DNA of 64,000 nt from Chrysogorgia sp. JL179-B06 (Eukaryota; Cnidaria; Anthozoa; Scleralcyonacea; Chrysogorgiidae), in NCBI GenBank assembly GCA_035772405.1, contig JAYKKM010000224.1, forward strand, positions 2,521,001-2,585,000, written 5' to 3'. Shown here in pieces: positions 22,234 through 33,550 of this stretch. A program made the position numbers and the translations under genes. Positions within the stretch are counted from its first letter, which is position 1. Each line of letters begins with the position of its first letter. The notes beneath the pieces were generated by a model, which was given only the letters and a program-made list of their open reading frames with translations, was not told the origin of the DNA and did not search any database.

Positions 22234-22620
22234 AACCTCGTACCCAGGGCATTTTGCCTCCACCGGCTCGGCGGAAGGTCGACGAAAATGGTCCATTCTA
22301 TAACGCCCTGATCCATTCTATAATGCCATTGGCTTGTCATAAAACTCACTGTAATTCAGCCGAGTATATAATTTATTCATCTAAATCTGAATGCTGTCTT
22401 CAAATTTTACGGCAAATTAGAAGTGATATCTTTCGCTAAATTGGATATATGCTTCTTCTTCATACCTTTTGTAAGAGATAACCATGGATGTATGGTGGAT
22501 TATTAAGATTGTTAGCTGTTTTATGCTGACATGAACAACTCTGAAGAGCATTGAATATTTCTCAATTATTCAGGTCAACAAAGTAGACAAAGGCAATGGA
22601 ACAAAGACCACAACAATTAT
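22234..22620. mobile_element. Second copy of the 'aacctcgt...' MITE, right end altered
   Basis: The left end 'aacctcgtacccagggcatt' and the interior 22290-22520 match 8308-8698. After 'ttaagattgttagctg' it diverges, with extra sequence, before 'gaacaaagaccacaa'; the closing terminal repeat is missing. Confidence 0.65.
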
Positions 22621-22639
22621 GTCTTGTCACGAGTTCACG

Positions 22640-23080
22640 AATTTTTTTTGCATTTCACGAGTAACGAAAAACAAAATTTTATTTTCACGATTATTGAAAA
22701 CAGTAAATACATGTCACGATGTTCCAGATATCAGACTTAGATATTAGCTTATAAAAAAATCACTACAATTAAAGCCACGGTAAATATGACAGCGGTAGTC
22801 ATCAGCGAAATCAAACAAGGCGTTACGATAAAAGATCAAGGAAGTTTATTGATCAATTATTGACCTTTGTTGGGGTCGAAGAATGTATAAATTCACAATT
22901 TAATGTAGCTTGCAAGGGAAGAAACGTACGGGAGGGGGCTAAATTTAAGGTAAAATAACGGTCAAATCACAGTTTTCAAGCAAGCTTTTCAGCTATTTAC
23001 GGAATACATTTTAATCACGATTCATAGAACTGTACTGCTTTAAATGACGATTCACGAAGCACAAATAATACCTAATCACT
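22640..23080. other. Interval without recognisable genes
   Basis: A/T-rich, with repeated 'cacgattcac' and 'cacgaattt' phrases but no strong repeat structure. No open frame of note. Confidence 0.4.
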
Positions 23081-23084
23081 GGTA

Positions 23085-23460
23085 TTTCAGCCAAAACGTG
23101 GTCATTTCCGCGCGCGGCTAAATAGAAAAAGGTTAGATGGGACCTTTTCCGAAGATGGCGCCCAGTTGGCTTCGATCGACCTTCAGATATGGTTAGGGTT
23201 AGGATTAGGACTGGTTAGGGTTGCACTGTTCAGGGGCGCAACTAGAGGGGGTCGGGGGATCGCGACCCCTGCCCTTTTCCTAAAGACAATCCCGAAAATG
23301 CGGACGTTAAAGTAACTTAGTTGCGCCCCTGACTGTTGGCTAACGAAGCCGACAGACGTACTGGGCGTTATCTTTGGAAAAGGTTCCACAGAGTTTATCT
23401 AACCTCATCCGGCTAACTACCTGACGTGACTTGTTGGTGTGACGTCAAGGTGTTTGCAAG
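23085..23460. mobile_element. Foldback-type element interrupted by a 101-bp MITE
   Basis: Sequence such as 'ggtgtgacgtcaaggtg' and 'cagccaaaacgtggtcattt' is shared with 1160-1290, indicating one family. At 23231-23331 it is interrupted by a 101-bp element with termini CAGGGGCGCAACTA / TAGTTGCGCCCCTG and a 6-bp duplication ACTGTT on both sides. Confidence 0.55.
23231..23331. mobile_element. 101-bp MITE, CAGGGGCGCAACTA termini, 6-bp TSD ACTGTT
   Basis: The 14-base terminal inverted repeats are perfect, and ACTGTT directly abuts both ends (23225-23230 and 23332-23337). The short G/C-rich interior has no coding potential. The transposase family that mobilised it cannot be assigned from a 6-bp duplication. 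Confidence 0.75.
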
Positions 23461-23514
23461 TAGTGTAAAGATGGGCTCGATTTCCATATAAATATCCCCA
23501 AATTTAAAACATAG

Positions 23515-23748
23515 TGTCGGAAATAGCAAAGGCAGGAAGTGATCAAAAACAAGGAGTGCAGATTCAGCCAATGAGAGGAGCGGGAAAAGGGGGCGTGGAT
23601 GACATGTTTTTCTTGTTGTCATATTATAATGAGTGAGTGTGAGCGAGTTTTGTAAGTGCGAGTATTAAAACCTTATTTCTATAAAGTTAAATCGAAATCA
23701 AACCTTGTGAGTGTCGTGAAACGTACTCGAGTGAGGCAATTCCCAACA
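23515..23748 (+). repeat. 5' LTR of the BEL/Pao element
   Basis: 234 bp, TG...CA termini, same length and apparently same sequence as 32349-32582. It would carry promoter and polyadenylation functions. A minus-strand open frame over it is duplicated at the right LTR and is not a gene. Confidence 0.93.
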
Positions 23749-23751
23749 CAG

Positions 23752-23769
23752 TGGCACCTCCGACGGGAT
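23752..23769 (+). promoter_or_regulatory. Probable primer-binding site
   Basis: TGGCACCTCCGACGGGAT starts three bases after the 5' LTR. The opening TGG pairs with the universal tRNA CCA end. Which tRNA primes cannot be stated without comparing to the host tRNA set. Confidence 0.6.
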
Positions 23770-23819
23770 AATTGTGAGATATCGCTCGAACAAGAGCAAG
23801 AACCCGGGATAGCGAAACG

Positions 23820-24062
23820 ATGGACAAACAACAAGCTGAACTCGCTTGCAAAGTAAAGGCGCTAAGGTTCAGGATAAGCAAGACTGAGGAAGTAATGGCT
23901 AAAGAAGATCGCCAGGGCACCGAACGCCAACGTACATCTATAATTAATATCGCTGACGTGATAAACACTCTCAAAGAAGCTTTAGAGGAAAAGAAGTTTT
24001 CAAAAGGTGAGAGTGATGATGATGTCGCCCAATGGAGCGAGATATACGAACAAGAACTGGAG
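23820..24062 (+). pseudogene. N-terminal piece of BEL gag, cut off by a nested insertion
   Basis: Starts at an ATG 71 bases after the LTR (MDKQQAELACKVKALRFRIS) and is charged and coiled-coil-like, as expected for a BEL gag N-terminus. The frame stops at a TAA formed where the foldback-like element begins (TA at 24063-24064). The rest of gag resumes after 27295. Only the position of the break is described here. Confidence 0.75.
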
Positions 24063-24187
24063 TAAGGCGCGGTATTGCAGAATAGACAGTTTAGACATAA
24101 GAAGTATATTGTGTATATTTATACAGTGTATACCGTATATAATGTATAGTTATACTGAGTAGACAGGTGGCGTATATTCTGTCAATT

Positions 24188-25510
24188 CTCCATTGCTTAT
24201 TATACACTATATACGTCTAATAGACGTCTAGTGTATATTAACGACTATTGTGTCTATTTACACACTTATACATAAACTGTGAGTGTCTATTGTGTATATT
24301 GTGTATATTAGCGTCTAATTATACACTATATACGTCTAATAGACGTCTAGTGTATATTAACGTCTATTGTGTCTATTTACACACTTGTATACATAAACTG
24401 TGAGTGTCTATTGTGTATATTGTGTATATTAGCGTCTAATTATACACTATATACGTCTAATAGACGTCTAGTGTATATTAAGGTCTATTGTGTCTATTTA
24501 CACACTTGTATACATAAACTGTGAGTGTCTATTGTGTATATTAGCGTCTAATTATACACTATATACGTCTAATAGACGTCTAGTGTATATTAAGGTCTGT
24601 TGTGTCTATTTACACACTTGTATACATAAACTGTGAGTGTCTATTGTGTATATTGTGTATATTAGCGTCTAATTATACACTATATACGTCTAATAGACGT
24701 CTAGTGTATATTAACGTCTATTGTGTCTATTTACACACTTGTATACATAAACTGTGAGTGTCTATTGTGTAATATACGTCTAATAGACGTCTAGTGTATA
24801 TTAACGTCTATTGTGTCTATTTACACACTTGTATACATAAACTGTGAGTGTCTATTGTGTATATTGTGTATATTAGCGTCTAATTATACACTATATACGT
24901 CTAATAGACGTCTAGTGTATATTAAGGTCTATTGTGTCTATTTACACACTTGTATACATAAACTGTGAGTGTCTATTGTGTATATTGTGTATATTAGCGT
25001 CTAATTATACACTATATACGTCTAATAGACGTCTAGTGTATATTAACGTCTATTGTGTCTATTTACACACTTATACATAAACTGTGAGTGTCTATTGTGT
25101 ATATTGTGTATATTAGCGTCTAATTATACACTATATACGTCTAATAGACGTCTAGTGTATATTAAGGTCTATTGTGTCTATTTACACACTTGTATACATA
25201 AACTGTGAGTGTCTATTGTGTATATTGTGTATATTAGCGTCTAATTATACACTATATACGTCTAATAGACGTCTAGTGTATATTAACGTCTATTGTGTCT
25301 ATTTACACACTTATACATAAACTGTGAGTGTCTATTGTGTATATTGTGTATATTAGCGTCTAATTATACACTATATACGTCTAATAGACGTCTAGTGTAT
25401 ATTAACGTCTATTGTGTCTATTTACACACTTGTATACATAAACTGTGAGTGTCTATTGTGTATATTGTTTAATATTAGCGTCTAATTATTTTCACTATAT
25501 ACGTCTAATG
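24188..25510 (+). repeat. ~120-bp satellite array, left arm of the foldback-like element
   Basis: About 11 copies of a unit containing 'tatacgtctaatagacgtct', 'gtctatttacacacttgtat' and 'cataaactgtgagtgtctat'. Small internal palindromes (acgtctaatagacgt) recur in each unit. One copy near 24770 is shortened and the last near 25490 is degenerate. Confidence 0.92.
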
Positions 25511-25800
25511 GACGTCTAGTCACAAACACTATGCGAATGTAGCAGCGTATAGTCAGTATATAGTTAACGTAGTTTTGAAATAGAACGAGGCAACAACATA
25601 TGATACTGTTCCATTCAATAGCGATATGTTGCGTATTTTTGAAATAGACTACGGCTATAATATTGTTTAACTCAATAGAGAAATGTTGCGTGGTTTTGGG
25701 ATAGAACGAGGCAACAACTTATAATATTGTTTCATTCAATATACATACGTCAGTATCTCGTCACCAAATTCTCGGCAGTTTACCACCTTTTCACTTTGCT

Positions 25801-26474
25801 ACATATATATATATATATATATATACATATATAAATATATAAAGATTGTTTGCTGTTACTAATAGTTTCACGCCCGTAGACGATCTTCAGACAACTGAAA
25901 GAAAATTCGTCTTGATTGTCCTGTTATAACGGTGGTTACGTTGTGGCAATGGAATGTGGCGACGTCATTGCGGTCCATTTCAAGTTGCGTGGTCTGTGTT
26001 TGTTTCGGTGACGGCATTTTGAAAATATTTCGGATCTTTTGTTTCGGAGGTGGTTTGGGTCGGCTTTCATAATACACAATTTTTCTTCCAGGCGTGCAAA
26101 TTACATCGTTTATCCCCATTGCTGTATGATTTCGCGCGTTTCAAAATGTAGTCGCGTTTCTCCATCTTCAATTTCCAAATGTAACTTGATATATAAGTTC
26201 CTTTAAATATACAGCATCACGGATTGATTTGGTATGGTTGTTGTAACAGGTCTTAAAAGAGGTTGCAGTCATGCCAATGTATTTTTTGGTCGTCATGTCA
26301 TCGCCTGTGGTCACTTCGGCTTGATAAATCAAATTTGCGGTAAGGCACCGCAGCTTCCTTCTAGGGGACAGCTATCCTTCGTTCGGCAATCGCACTTGGG
26401 TTTGTCGGAGATGGCGTTGATATATGTTGTTTAGTTTCGAAAAGATACGAGCGTATATAATTACATCATTATTC

Positions 26475-26518
<44 letters not shown>

Positions 26519-26735
26519 CAAGTAATATTTGGCATTTCACTCGATCAAACTACATGTTCTCAGGATTTATGGTGAAGGAAAATATATATTATATATAGCG
26601 ATACATGTATGTTGCGTGGTTTTATAATAGAACGAGGCAGCGTAGTCAGTATAGTTGGCGTGGTTTTGGAATAGAACGAGGCAATAACATATATTGTTTC
26701 ATTCAATATATTTATATATATATATATATATAGAC
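25801..26735. repeat. Core of the foldback-like element: (AT)n tracts and short direct repeats
   Basis: (AT)n tracts at 25801-25826, 26478-26517 and 26707-26732, with 'gttttggaatagaacgaggc'-type repeats on both sides (25570-25735 and 26605-26700). The 25745-25800 stretch ('cagtatctcgtcaccaaatt', 'cggcagtttaccaccttttc') resembles the right arm of the hammerhead-like palindrome at 50160-50215. Confidence 0.7.
26060..26345 (-). pseudogene. Penelope-like element GIY-YIG endonuclease fragment
   Basis: On the minus strand one frame reads NLIYQAEVTTGDD then KKYIGMTATSFK and YNNHTKS, the pattern of the GIY-YIG endonuclease C-terminal to the RT of Penelope-like elements. A shifted frame continues with YIWKLK and AKSYSNGDKRCNL, also typical. 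At least one frameshift and an altered position where a conserved Arg is expected (FKTC) show it is dead. It lies in the core of the foldback-like element, so it may be captured or inserted. Confidence 0.65.
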
Positions 26736-26739
26736 CACT

Positions 26740-27190
26740 TATACACTATACGTGTATTAGAGGTATATACACTATAAATATGCACTATACGTGTATTAGA
26801 CGTATATAGTGTATAATTAGACGCTAATATACACAATATACACAATAGACACACAGTTTATGTATAAGTGTGTAAATAGACACAATAGACGTAAATATAC
26901 ACTATACGTGTATTAGACGTATATAGTGTATAATTATACGCTAATATACACAATATACACAATAGACACTCACAGTTTATGTATAAGTGTATAAATAGAC
27001 ACAACAGACGTAAATATACACTAGACGTCTATTAGACGTATATAGTGTATAATTAGACGCTAATATACACAATATACACAATAGACACTCACAGTTTATG
27101 TATAAGTGTGTAAATAGACACAATAGACAGAAATATACACTATACGTCTACTAGACGTATATAGTGTATAATTATAGTGTCTAATCTGAT
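26740..27190 (-). repeat. ~120-bp satellite array, right arm (inverted)
   Basis: Three to four copies of the same unit as 24188-25510 in reverse orientation ('gctaatatacacaatataca', 'agacactcacagtttatgta'). The arm-length asymmetry (about 11 versus 4 copies) suggests array expansion or contraction after insertion. Confidence 0.9.
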
Positions 27191-27295
27191 ATATTGTGTC
27201 TATTTATTTAAATATACAGTCTTGTATAACTAGACAGAATATACAGTCGGAATATACAAGTGTATATTCTGTCTATTCTGCAATCCCGCGCCTTA

Positions 27296-30200
27296 GTGAA
27301 GAACTGGCGACGGCTGATGAAAATATCAGATTATTAACTCAACAAATCAACCAAATGGATCTTCGAGAGAAGGACGCCAAAGCGGTCTACGACCACGAGA
27401 AAACCCTGCAGTTTGAGTTAAAGGTACTGGAGCAAAAGGCCGAATTTGAAAAGAATTACAAGCAAGAAAAAGCAACCGAGCATGGCGAACAACATAAACA
27501 ATCATCTGCTGCCAAGTTACCGAAGCTGCCTATCACAAAATTCAACGGGAAGATCGAAGAATGGCTCCCATTCTGGGGTAAGTTTAAGTCCGAAATCGAC
27601 TCTACAAATCTGCCGATCTTGACTAAATTTTCATACTTGAAAGAATTGCTTGAAAAAACTGTTCGTGAAGATGTAGACGGGCTGCCATTCACCGACGAGG
27701 GATATGCAAATGCGAAAACGATTCTTGAATCTGAATACGGACAGACAGCTGAGGTTGTCAACGCTTACGTTCAAAATATTATGAATCTACCCGTAGTTAT
27801 CGGAACCAATCCCAAGAAGATACAAGAGTTTTACAAACACCTGAGATACAACGTGCAAAGTCTTAAAACACTTGGTAAACTAGCCGATGTAAAAGGCAAT
27901 GTACGAGCGACATTGGACAAGCTGAGAGGTATCAAAGCGGACCTCGTTCGTGGAAACGAAGGCTGGCAGGAATGGAGCTTTGACGATCTCCTAGGAGAAC
28001 TAAAAAAGTGGCGAGATATCAATCCAGTCGAAGAAGAACAAGAGAAAGAAAAACGTCCACCACGTTCGCGGGTTTTCCACGCACGTGATTCTCGCCGCGA
28101 AACGCGCGGGTCAGTCTGCGTGTACTGCGAGGACACCACGCATAAAAGCTCAGATTGCAAAAAACTCCTTGGAAAAGAGGAACGAAAGAAATTTCTTGCC
28201 ACGAAACGACTCTGCTTCAACTGCACAGGATCTCAGCACCGTGCAAGTGAGTGCAAGAGCAAAATCGGATGTCAAAAATGTCACAAGAGACACCACACGT
28301 CAATCTGTGATCAAGCAGAACATCTTCTAGTGGCCACCGGAACCAGGAACACATGCGTCACATATCCAGTCGTAGTGGTACAAGTTGAGGGCATAAAATG
28401 CCGGGCGTTGCTGGATACAGGAGCTGGGAGTTCCTATGCTTCAGCAGCGCTCTTGGATCGAATTTCAAATAGACGGTGTAAGAAGGAGGTGAGGAAAATA
28501 GAGATGATGCTTGGTACGACCACTAGGGAAGTTGAATTATCAACAGTCAAGATCAAAGGAACCTCAGGTGATTTCTCTCTATCCGTGGAAGTAACAAAAG
28601 TAAACAAGGGTGAGCTTGTCTCCATAGACAACCCCAGGTATCAACAGTTAATTGATGAAAACCCACACCTGAGAGGAGTCGTCATGGAAGACCTTGACAC
28701 TAAGGAGCGACTACCAGTACACGTTATTCTGGGAGCGAGTGAATATGCGAAACTAAAAACCGACAGTGCCCCAAGAATCGGACAACCAGGACAGCCAGTC
28801 GCCGAATTGACACAATTTGGGTGGATAATCCTATCACCTGGCAAGGAATCCGTGGACTTGTCGAACATGCTTCTCACCCAAACATCGCAAGTTGATTATG
28901 AGCAGCTGTGTTGCCTCGATGTTTTGGGCTTGGAGGACACGCCAACAAACGACCAAGGAAGTGTGTACAATGAATTCAAAGAGCAACTCACACGAGATCC
29001 AGCCGGCTGGTATGAAACTGGTCTACCATGGCGAGGTAACCACCCCCAGCTGCCCAACAACCAAACCAGAAGCTTGAGACGACTTGCAAGTCTGAATAAG
29101 AAACGCGAGCGCCAGAAACTGACAACCAAATACCAAGAGATTATAGAGGAGCAGAAGGCTGAGGGGATAATCGAGAGTGCTGATAAACCAAGCGTGGGGA
29201 GAGAATTCTACATTCCACATAAGCCAGTTGTGCGGTCCAATGCTGAGTCTACAAAACTACGAATTGTATACGATGCTTCTGCGAGAGCCTATGATGGAGC
29301 CCCATCGCTCAACGAGTGCCTACACGGGGGACCACCGTTGCAGAATAAACTATGGAACGTCTTGGTAAGAGGACGATTTTATCCTGTGGCTGTAACCGGC
29401 GATCTGCAAAAGGCTTTCCTCCAAGTGAGAATAAGAGCAGCAGAACGTGATGCATTACGCTTCCATTGGCGTCCAGATGAACGATCGCCATTAGAGACCT
29501 TGAGATTCACCAGGGCTCTCTTCGGGCTCGCGCCATCCCCGTTTTTGCTAGGGGGAGTTATCGAAGCACATTTGAGCGGTTGGGAGGAGCGAGAGCCCGA
29601 AGTGGTGGCTAAGCTTCGTCGAGAGTTATACGTTGACGATTTGATCTCAGGATCCACATCAGTGAGCGAAGCCCAGGAACTGAAAGAGAACGCAACGACC
29701 ATCTTTCAAGACGCTTGCTTCACATTACACAAGTGGCATTCGAACGCCCCTGAATTGGAATCAGCCCAGACCAAAGTGGAAGAACCAACCTACGCAAAGC
29801 AACAATTGGCGATCCCAGAGGGGGAAGACTGTGGTCTCCTGGGACTTGCATGGAATAAACAACGGGACACAATAACTGTTGCAATCCCAGCGGAGAAAGC
29901 GGTGGTGACGAAGCGAGGTATTTTGGCAAAGGTTGCTAAAATATATGATCCTTTGGGATTAGTGTCTCCAATGACGCTGAGTGGAAAGCTGATCTACCGT
30001 GCCGCGTGTGACACCAAGAAAGCCTGGGACGCATCATTGCCATATACCCTTGGTCAACTCTGGAACAAGTGGGAAAGTGAACTTCCTCAGCGAGTGGAAA
30101 TCCCAAGGTCCTTGGTTATTCATCGAGAGCAAATCCAGTGTATCGAGTTGCATTCCTTTGGAGATGCGAGTGGAAATGGTGTGGCGACTTGTGTGTACGC

Positions 30201-32229
30201 AGTAGTTCAACAAAATTCGGGCAGCAGCCAAGGCCTCGTTGCGTCAAGATCAAGGTTGTCCAAACGAGGACTGACCATTCCCCGATTGGAACTGATTGCC
30301 GGCCATATGGCCGTGAATCTTGTCACCAACGTGAAAGAAGCTTTAACAGGATTTCCCGTGACGAAAGTTTACTGCTGGCTAGACAGCTCTGTGGCATTGT
30401 TCTGGATCAAAGGAGCCGGAGAGTACAAGCAATTTGTAGCAAACCGAGTACAGAAGATCAATAGCCATCAAGACGTGACTTGGAGACATGTTCCCTCAGC
30501 ACACAATCCAGCAGACCTTGGGAGCCGAGGTGGACTTGTGAATGAGACAAAACGACTTTGGTGGGATGGACCTAGCTGGCTGAGAGATCCAACAAGTTGG
30601 CCACCGGACATTGTAACCATGGCAAGCCAAGAATCCAACTTGGAGCTAAAGGCATCCAGACAACTGTTCGCCTTAGCTGTAGAAGACCGAGATGAACTGG
30701 ACGACTTGCTGCACAAGGGAACCCTCTGGCGGACGTTGAGAGTTGGAGCGTGGATTGCAAGGTTTTTGCACAACTCAAGAGCAGCGAAGGACCAAAGACG
30801 AACTGGGCCAATCGCCACGGATGAAATTGACCAACAAAAACTCTATTGGGAGAAGAAGATTCAAAACCGATGCAAGGAATCCGAGAAGTTTGAAGAAGAT
30901 CGTGTGAAACTGAACCTACAGAAGAACAGCGACGGAGTCCTAGTGTGCATTGGCAGAATTCAAGGCCATTATCCAATATACCTCCCAGATAAACCTACTT
31001 ATACAGAGAAGTTCGTCCAGCAGGCGCATAAGGCCACTCTTCACGGGGGAGTGGGCCTGACAATGGCCAAAGTTCGTCAAGAACATTGGGTACCACGTCT
31101 GAGACGACTTGCAAAACGGATCATCAAAGGATGTGCAGGATGTAAGCGATTTAGAGCGACGGCCATCAATGTCCCACCGCCAGGTCTACTACCGAAGGAT
31201 CGAACTGAGGGGGTAACTCCGTTTCAAGTAATTGGCGTTGATTACGCAGGCCCCTTAGCTTATAAAGTCACACAGAAGAAAGAAGGCAAGGCATACATCT
31301 TGCTGTATTCGTGCAGCCTTACAAGAGCACTCCATTTGGAGTTATTGCCATCTCTTGAAACGCAAGACTTCATCAGCAGCCTAAAGAAATTCATTGCCAG
31401 ACGCGGTCGTCCGAAGAAAATTTACTCGGACAATGGTGGAACTTTTGTGGGCGCAGCGAGATGGCTTCAATTGGTAATGCGCGACGAGCGGATCAACGAT
31501 TTTCTTGCACAAAACGGCATTACGTGGCAGTTCAACCTGAGTCGGGCACCGTGGTGGGGCGGCCAATTTGAGAGGTTGGTCGGTCTCGTGAAACGCGCAC
31601 TTCACAAGAGTGTCGGTCGTGGACTGCTGTCGTGGAAGGAGCTTGAAGAAGTTCTACTTGATGTAGAGATTGCCCTTAATGGCAGGCCTTTAAGCTACGC
31701 GGAAGAAGATCTAGAGATGCAGATGTTAACACCGAACGCGATGCTCTACCCTCAGACCAACCTGCTACCAGAGCTCGAACCTCATCACGTAGACAACACC
31801 GACCTTAGAAAGAGGGTCAGATACCTAAAGAAATGCAAAGAAGCTATGTGGTCGCGCTGGACAGCGGAGTATGTACGTGGTCTACGGGAGCGCCATAATC
31901 TCAAGTGTGGGAAGAAAGCCACCATTGTCGAGGGCGATGTTGTCATGATACAAGGAGATGATAAGAATAGAAATCAATGGAAACTTGGAATCGTCAAAGA
32001 ATTAATTGTGGGGCGGGATGGAACAGTGCGAGCGGCGAAGTTACGAGCGGGGAAAGGGGTTTTGGAGCGGGCAGTCCAGCATCTCTATCCGCTAGAGATG
32101 TCTTGCGATAAAACAGTCGTGAACGTCCAACCCCCACTTGATCCAGACGTGCCTGCATTCAGACCGCAAAGGAACGCAGCAGTGACTGCAAGGTTGCGTA
32201 TACGAGAAATTGCAAATGATGACCAATGA
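27296..32229 (+). CDS. BEL/Pao Gag-Pol polyprotein (rest of gag, PR, RT, RNase H, IN)
   Basis: The open frame continues without a stop to 32229; upstream it is open to an ATG at 27196, inside the nested element (numbering from that ATG, 1677 aa). A DUF1759-type gag region lies at ~100-250. Three zinc-knuckle-like motifs lie at ~307-370 (CVYCEDTTHKSSDC, CFNCTGSQHRASEC, CQKCHKRHHTSIC). The aspartic protease has LLDTGAGSS (~406). The RT has VTGDLQKAF and YVDD (~812). RNase H has FGDASGNG and LDSSVALFWI. The integrase has GVDYAGP (~1348), YSDNGGTF (~1411) and GGQFERLVG (~1458). All catalytic residues appear intact. The lost gag N-terminus is the only visible defect. Confidence 0.95.
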
Positions 32230-32334
32230 ACTTGTACATTTAACATTTTAAACAGTTGAAATTGAACTTAAGTCCTTAACGATGTTAGTAAGTCGATCTC
32301 CAGTTGTAAGGTAGCATCTATCTCCGTAGGAAAT

Positions 32335-32348
32335 AGATGGGGGGAGAG
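32335..32348 (+). promoter_or_regulatory. Polypurine tract of the BEL element
   Basis: The purine-rich run around 'gatggggggagag' immediately precedes the 3' LTR, where plus-strand DNA synthesis would be primed. Confidence 0.75.
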
Positions 32349-32582
32349 TGTCGGAAATAGCAAAGGCAGGAAGTGATCAAAAACAAGGAGTGCAGATTCA
32401 GCCAATGAGAGGAGCGGGAAAAGGGGGCGTGGATGACATGTTTTTCTTGTTGTCATATTATAATGAGTGAGTGTGAGCGAGTTTTGTAAGTGCGAGTATT
32501 AAAACCTTATTTCTATAAAGTTAAATCGAAATCAAACCTTGTGAGTGTCGTGAAACGTACTCGAGTGAGGCAATTCCCAACA
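32349..32582 (+). repeat. 3' LTR of the BEL/Pao element
   Basis: 234 bp, apparently identical to 23515-23748, ending CCCAACA and followed by the target duplication ATAG. Confidence 0.93.
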
Positions 32583-32861
32583 ATAGTGGCTAACCCAAAC
32601 CTTACCCTGATCCTAACCCTAACCCTCCACCTAATATATACGTAATGTGTGACTAGAGCCTGTATGGGATTTTGATTTCATTCACCAGCATCAGGACTAA
32701 ACGAACTAAGGAAACTACAGTCTAGCCATGCATGTGGATTATGAACTTGATATTTCCTTTTCCATTCCATAATAAGAATCAACCTGTTTTTATCTTTAAT
32801 ATTATATGACTTTCTCAAATCATTAATAATTCAAGAAGAAAATTCAAAATAAGTTAATATT

Positions 32862-33550
32862 TAATCAGTATTTAGAAATCAGAGGAAGATTACAGCCACA
32901 TGTTGCTAACTTTAACCATAGTCAATCAAGATATGGTCTGGAAACTCGGCAAACTTCAAAGCGGTTAACATTGTTAAACAAATAAGCTGCGATTTGTTGG
33001 ACGGCACAAACCCTTTGATTTAGGTTTATTTAAGAAATAAAAAACGTGTCGCGTGAGATTATCGAGTTATAATGGCACGAACCGGAGATGCGTGTAAAAC
33101 ACGAGGCGATAGCCGAATGTTTTACTAGCTTCTGCCTTCTCGAGTGCCATTATAACTCGATAATCACACAAGACAACGTTTTTTGTTTCTTTTATAAAAT
33201 AACACCATTAAATTAACAATAAAGCCATGCAAAATGTAGATTTACCTGTTATAAGAGACGTTGCTAGCACATTTTGAGCTCAGTAACCAATCAGATAGCG
33301 TGTACTCGCTCATTTACTTCCGGTTATTTTATAATAATATTTATTGAACGATTGAACTCAAACGTTGCTATTGGATGATGAAAAATACAATGTGTTCACC
33401 GGGCATTTGCATAAAGGCGAACCGAAGAAGATAGAACAACAAAGACTTTCGTTGAGTTTTCAGACCATACCTCCATTGACTATGGTTTAACCTCGATTTG
33501 AGAAGCATGTTCAAACACTCGAAAGTGTTCATCCTCTAATTTCTAAACAC
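32862..33550. mobile_element. Large foldback element with a nested hairpin
   Basis: The outer arms ('tttagaaatcagagg', 'aaccatagtcaat') recur inverted at 33470-33550. The inner part 33045-33185 is a hairpin ('gattatcgagttataatggc' and complement). No coding content. Confidence 0.55.

Larger units (their letters stand above)
24065..27293. mobile_element. Foldback-like DNA element nested in BEL gag, TA target duplication
   Basis: 3229 bp with 25-base terminal inverted repeats (AGGCGCGGTATTGCAGAATA; one mismatch to the right end), flanked by TA (24063-24064 and 27294-27295). Inside the ends lie two opposed arrays of a ~120-bp unit: roughly 11 copies on the left and about 4 inverted copies on the right. 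The core holds (AT)n runs, 'atagaacgaggcaacaac' repeats and a Penelope-type fragment. No transposase is recognisable. Tandem-array arms resemble Foldback/Galileo architecture, but the TA duplication resembles Tc1/mariner; the class is unresolved. Confidence 0.85.
23515..32582 (+). mobile_element. BEL/Pao LTR retrotransposon, young, with a nested DNA element
   Basis: 9068 bp bounded by two 234-bp LTRs (TGTCGG...CCCAACA) that look identical base for base, flanked by the 4-bp duplication ATAG (23511-23514 and 32583-32586). A primer-binding-site-like TGG follows the left LTR after 3 bases; a purine tract precedes the right LTR. Gag, protease, RT, RNase H and integrase are in BEL order with no stop in the main frame. 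The gag start is separated from the rest by the 3.2-kb insertion 24065-27293, so this copy is probably not autonomous as it stands. Matching LTRs imply recent insertion. It lies between MPI and the last visible exon of the coadhesin-like gene, opposite in strand to both. Confidence 0.95.

Noticed and set aside
23687..23974. Minus-strand frame over the BEL leader
   Set aside because: Antisense shadow of the gag start and LTR.
24188..25510. CRISPR-like array
   Set aside because: Units are ~120-bp tandem satellites without unique spacers, in a eukaryotic genome.
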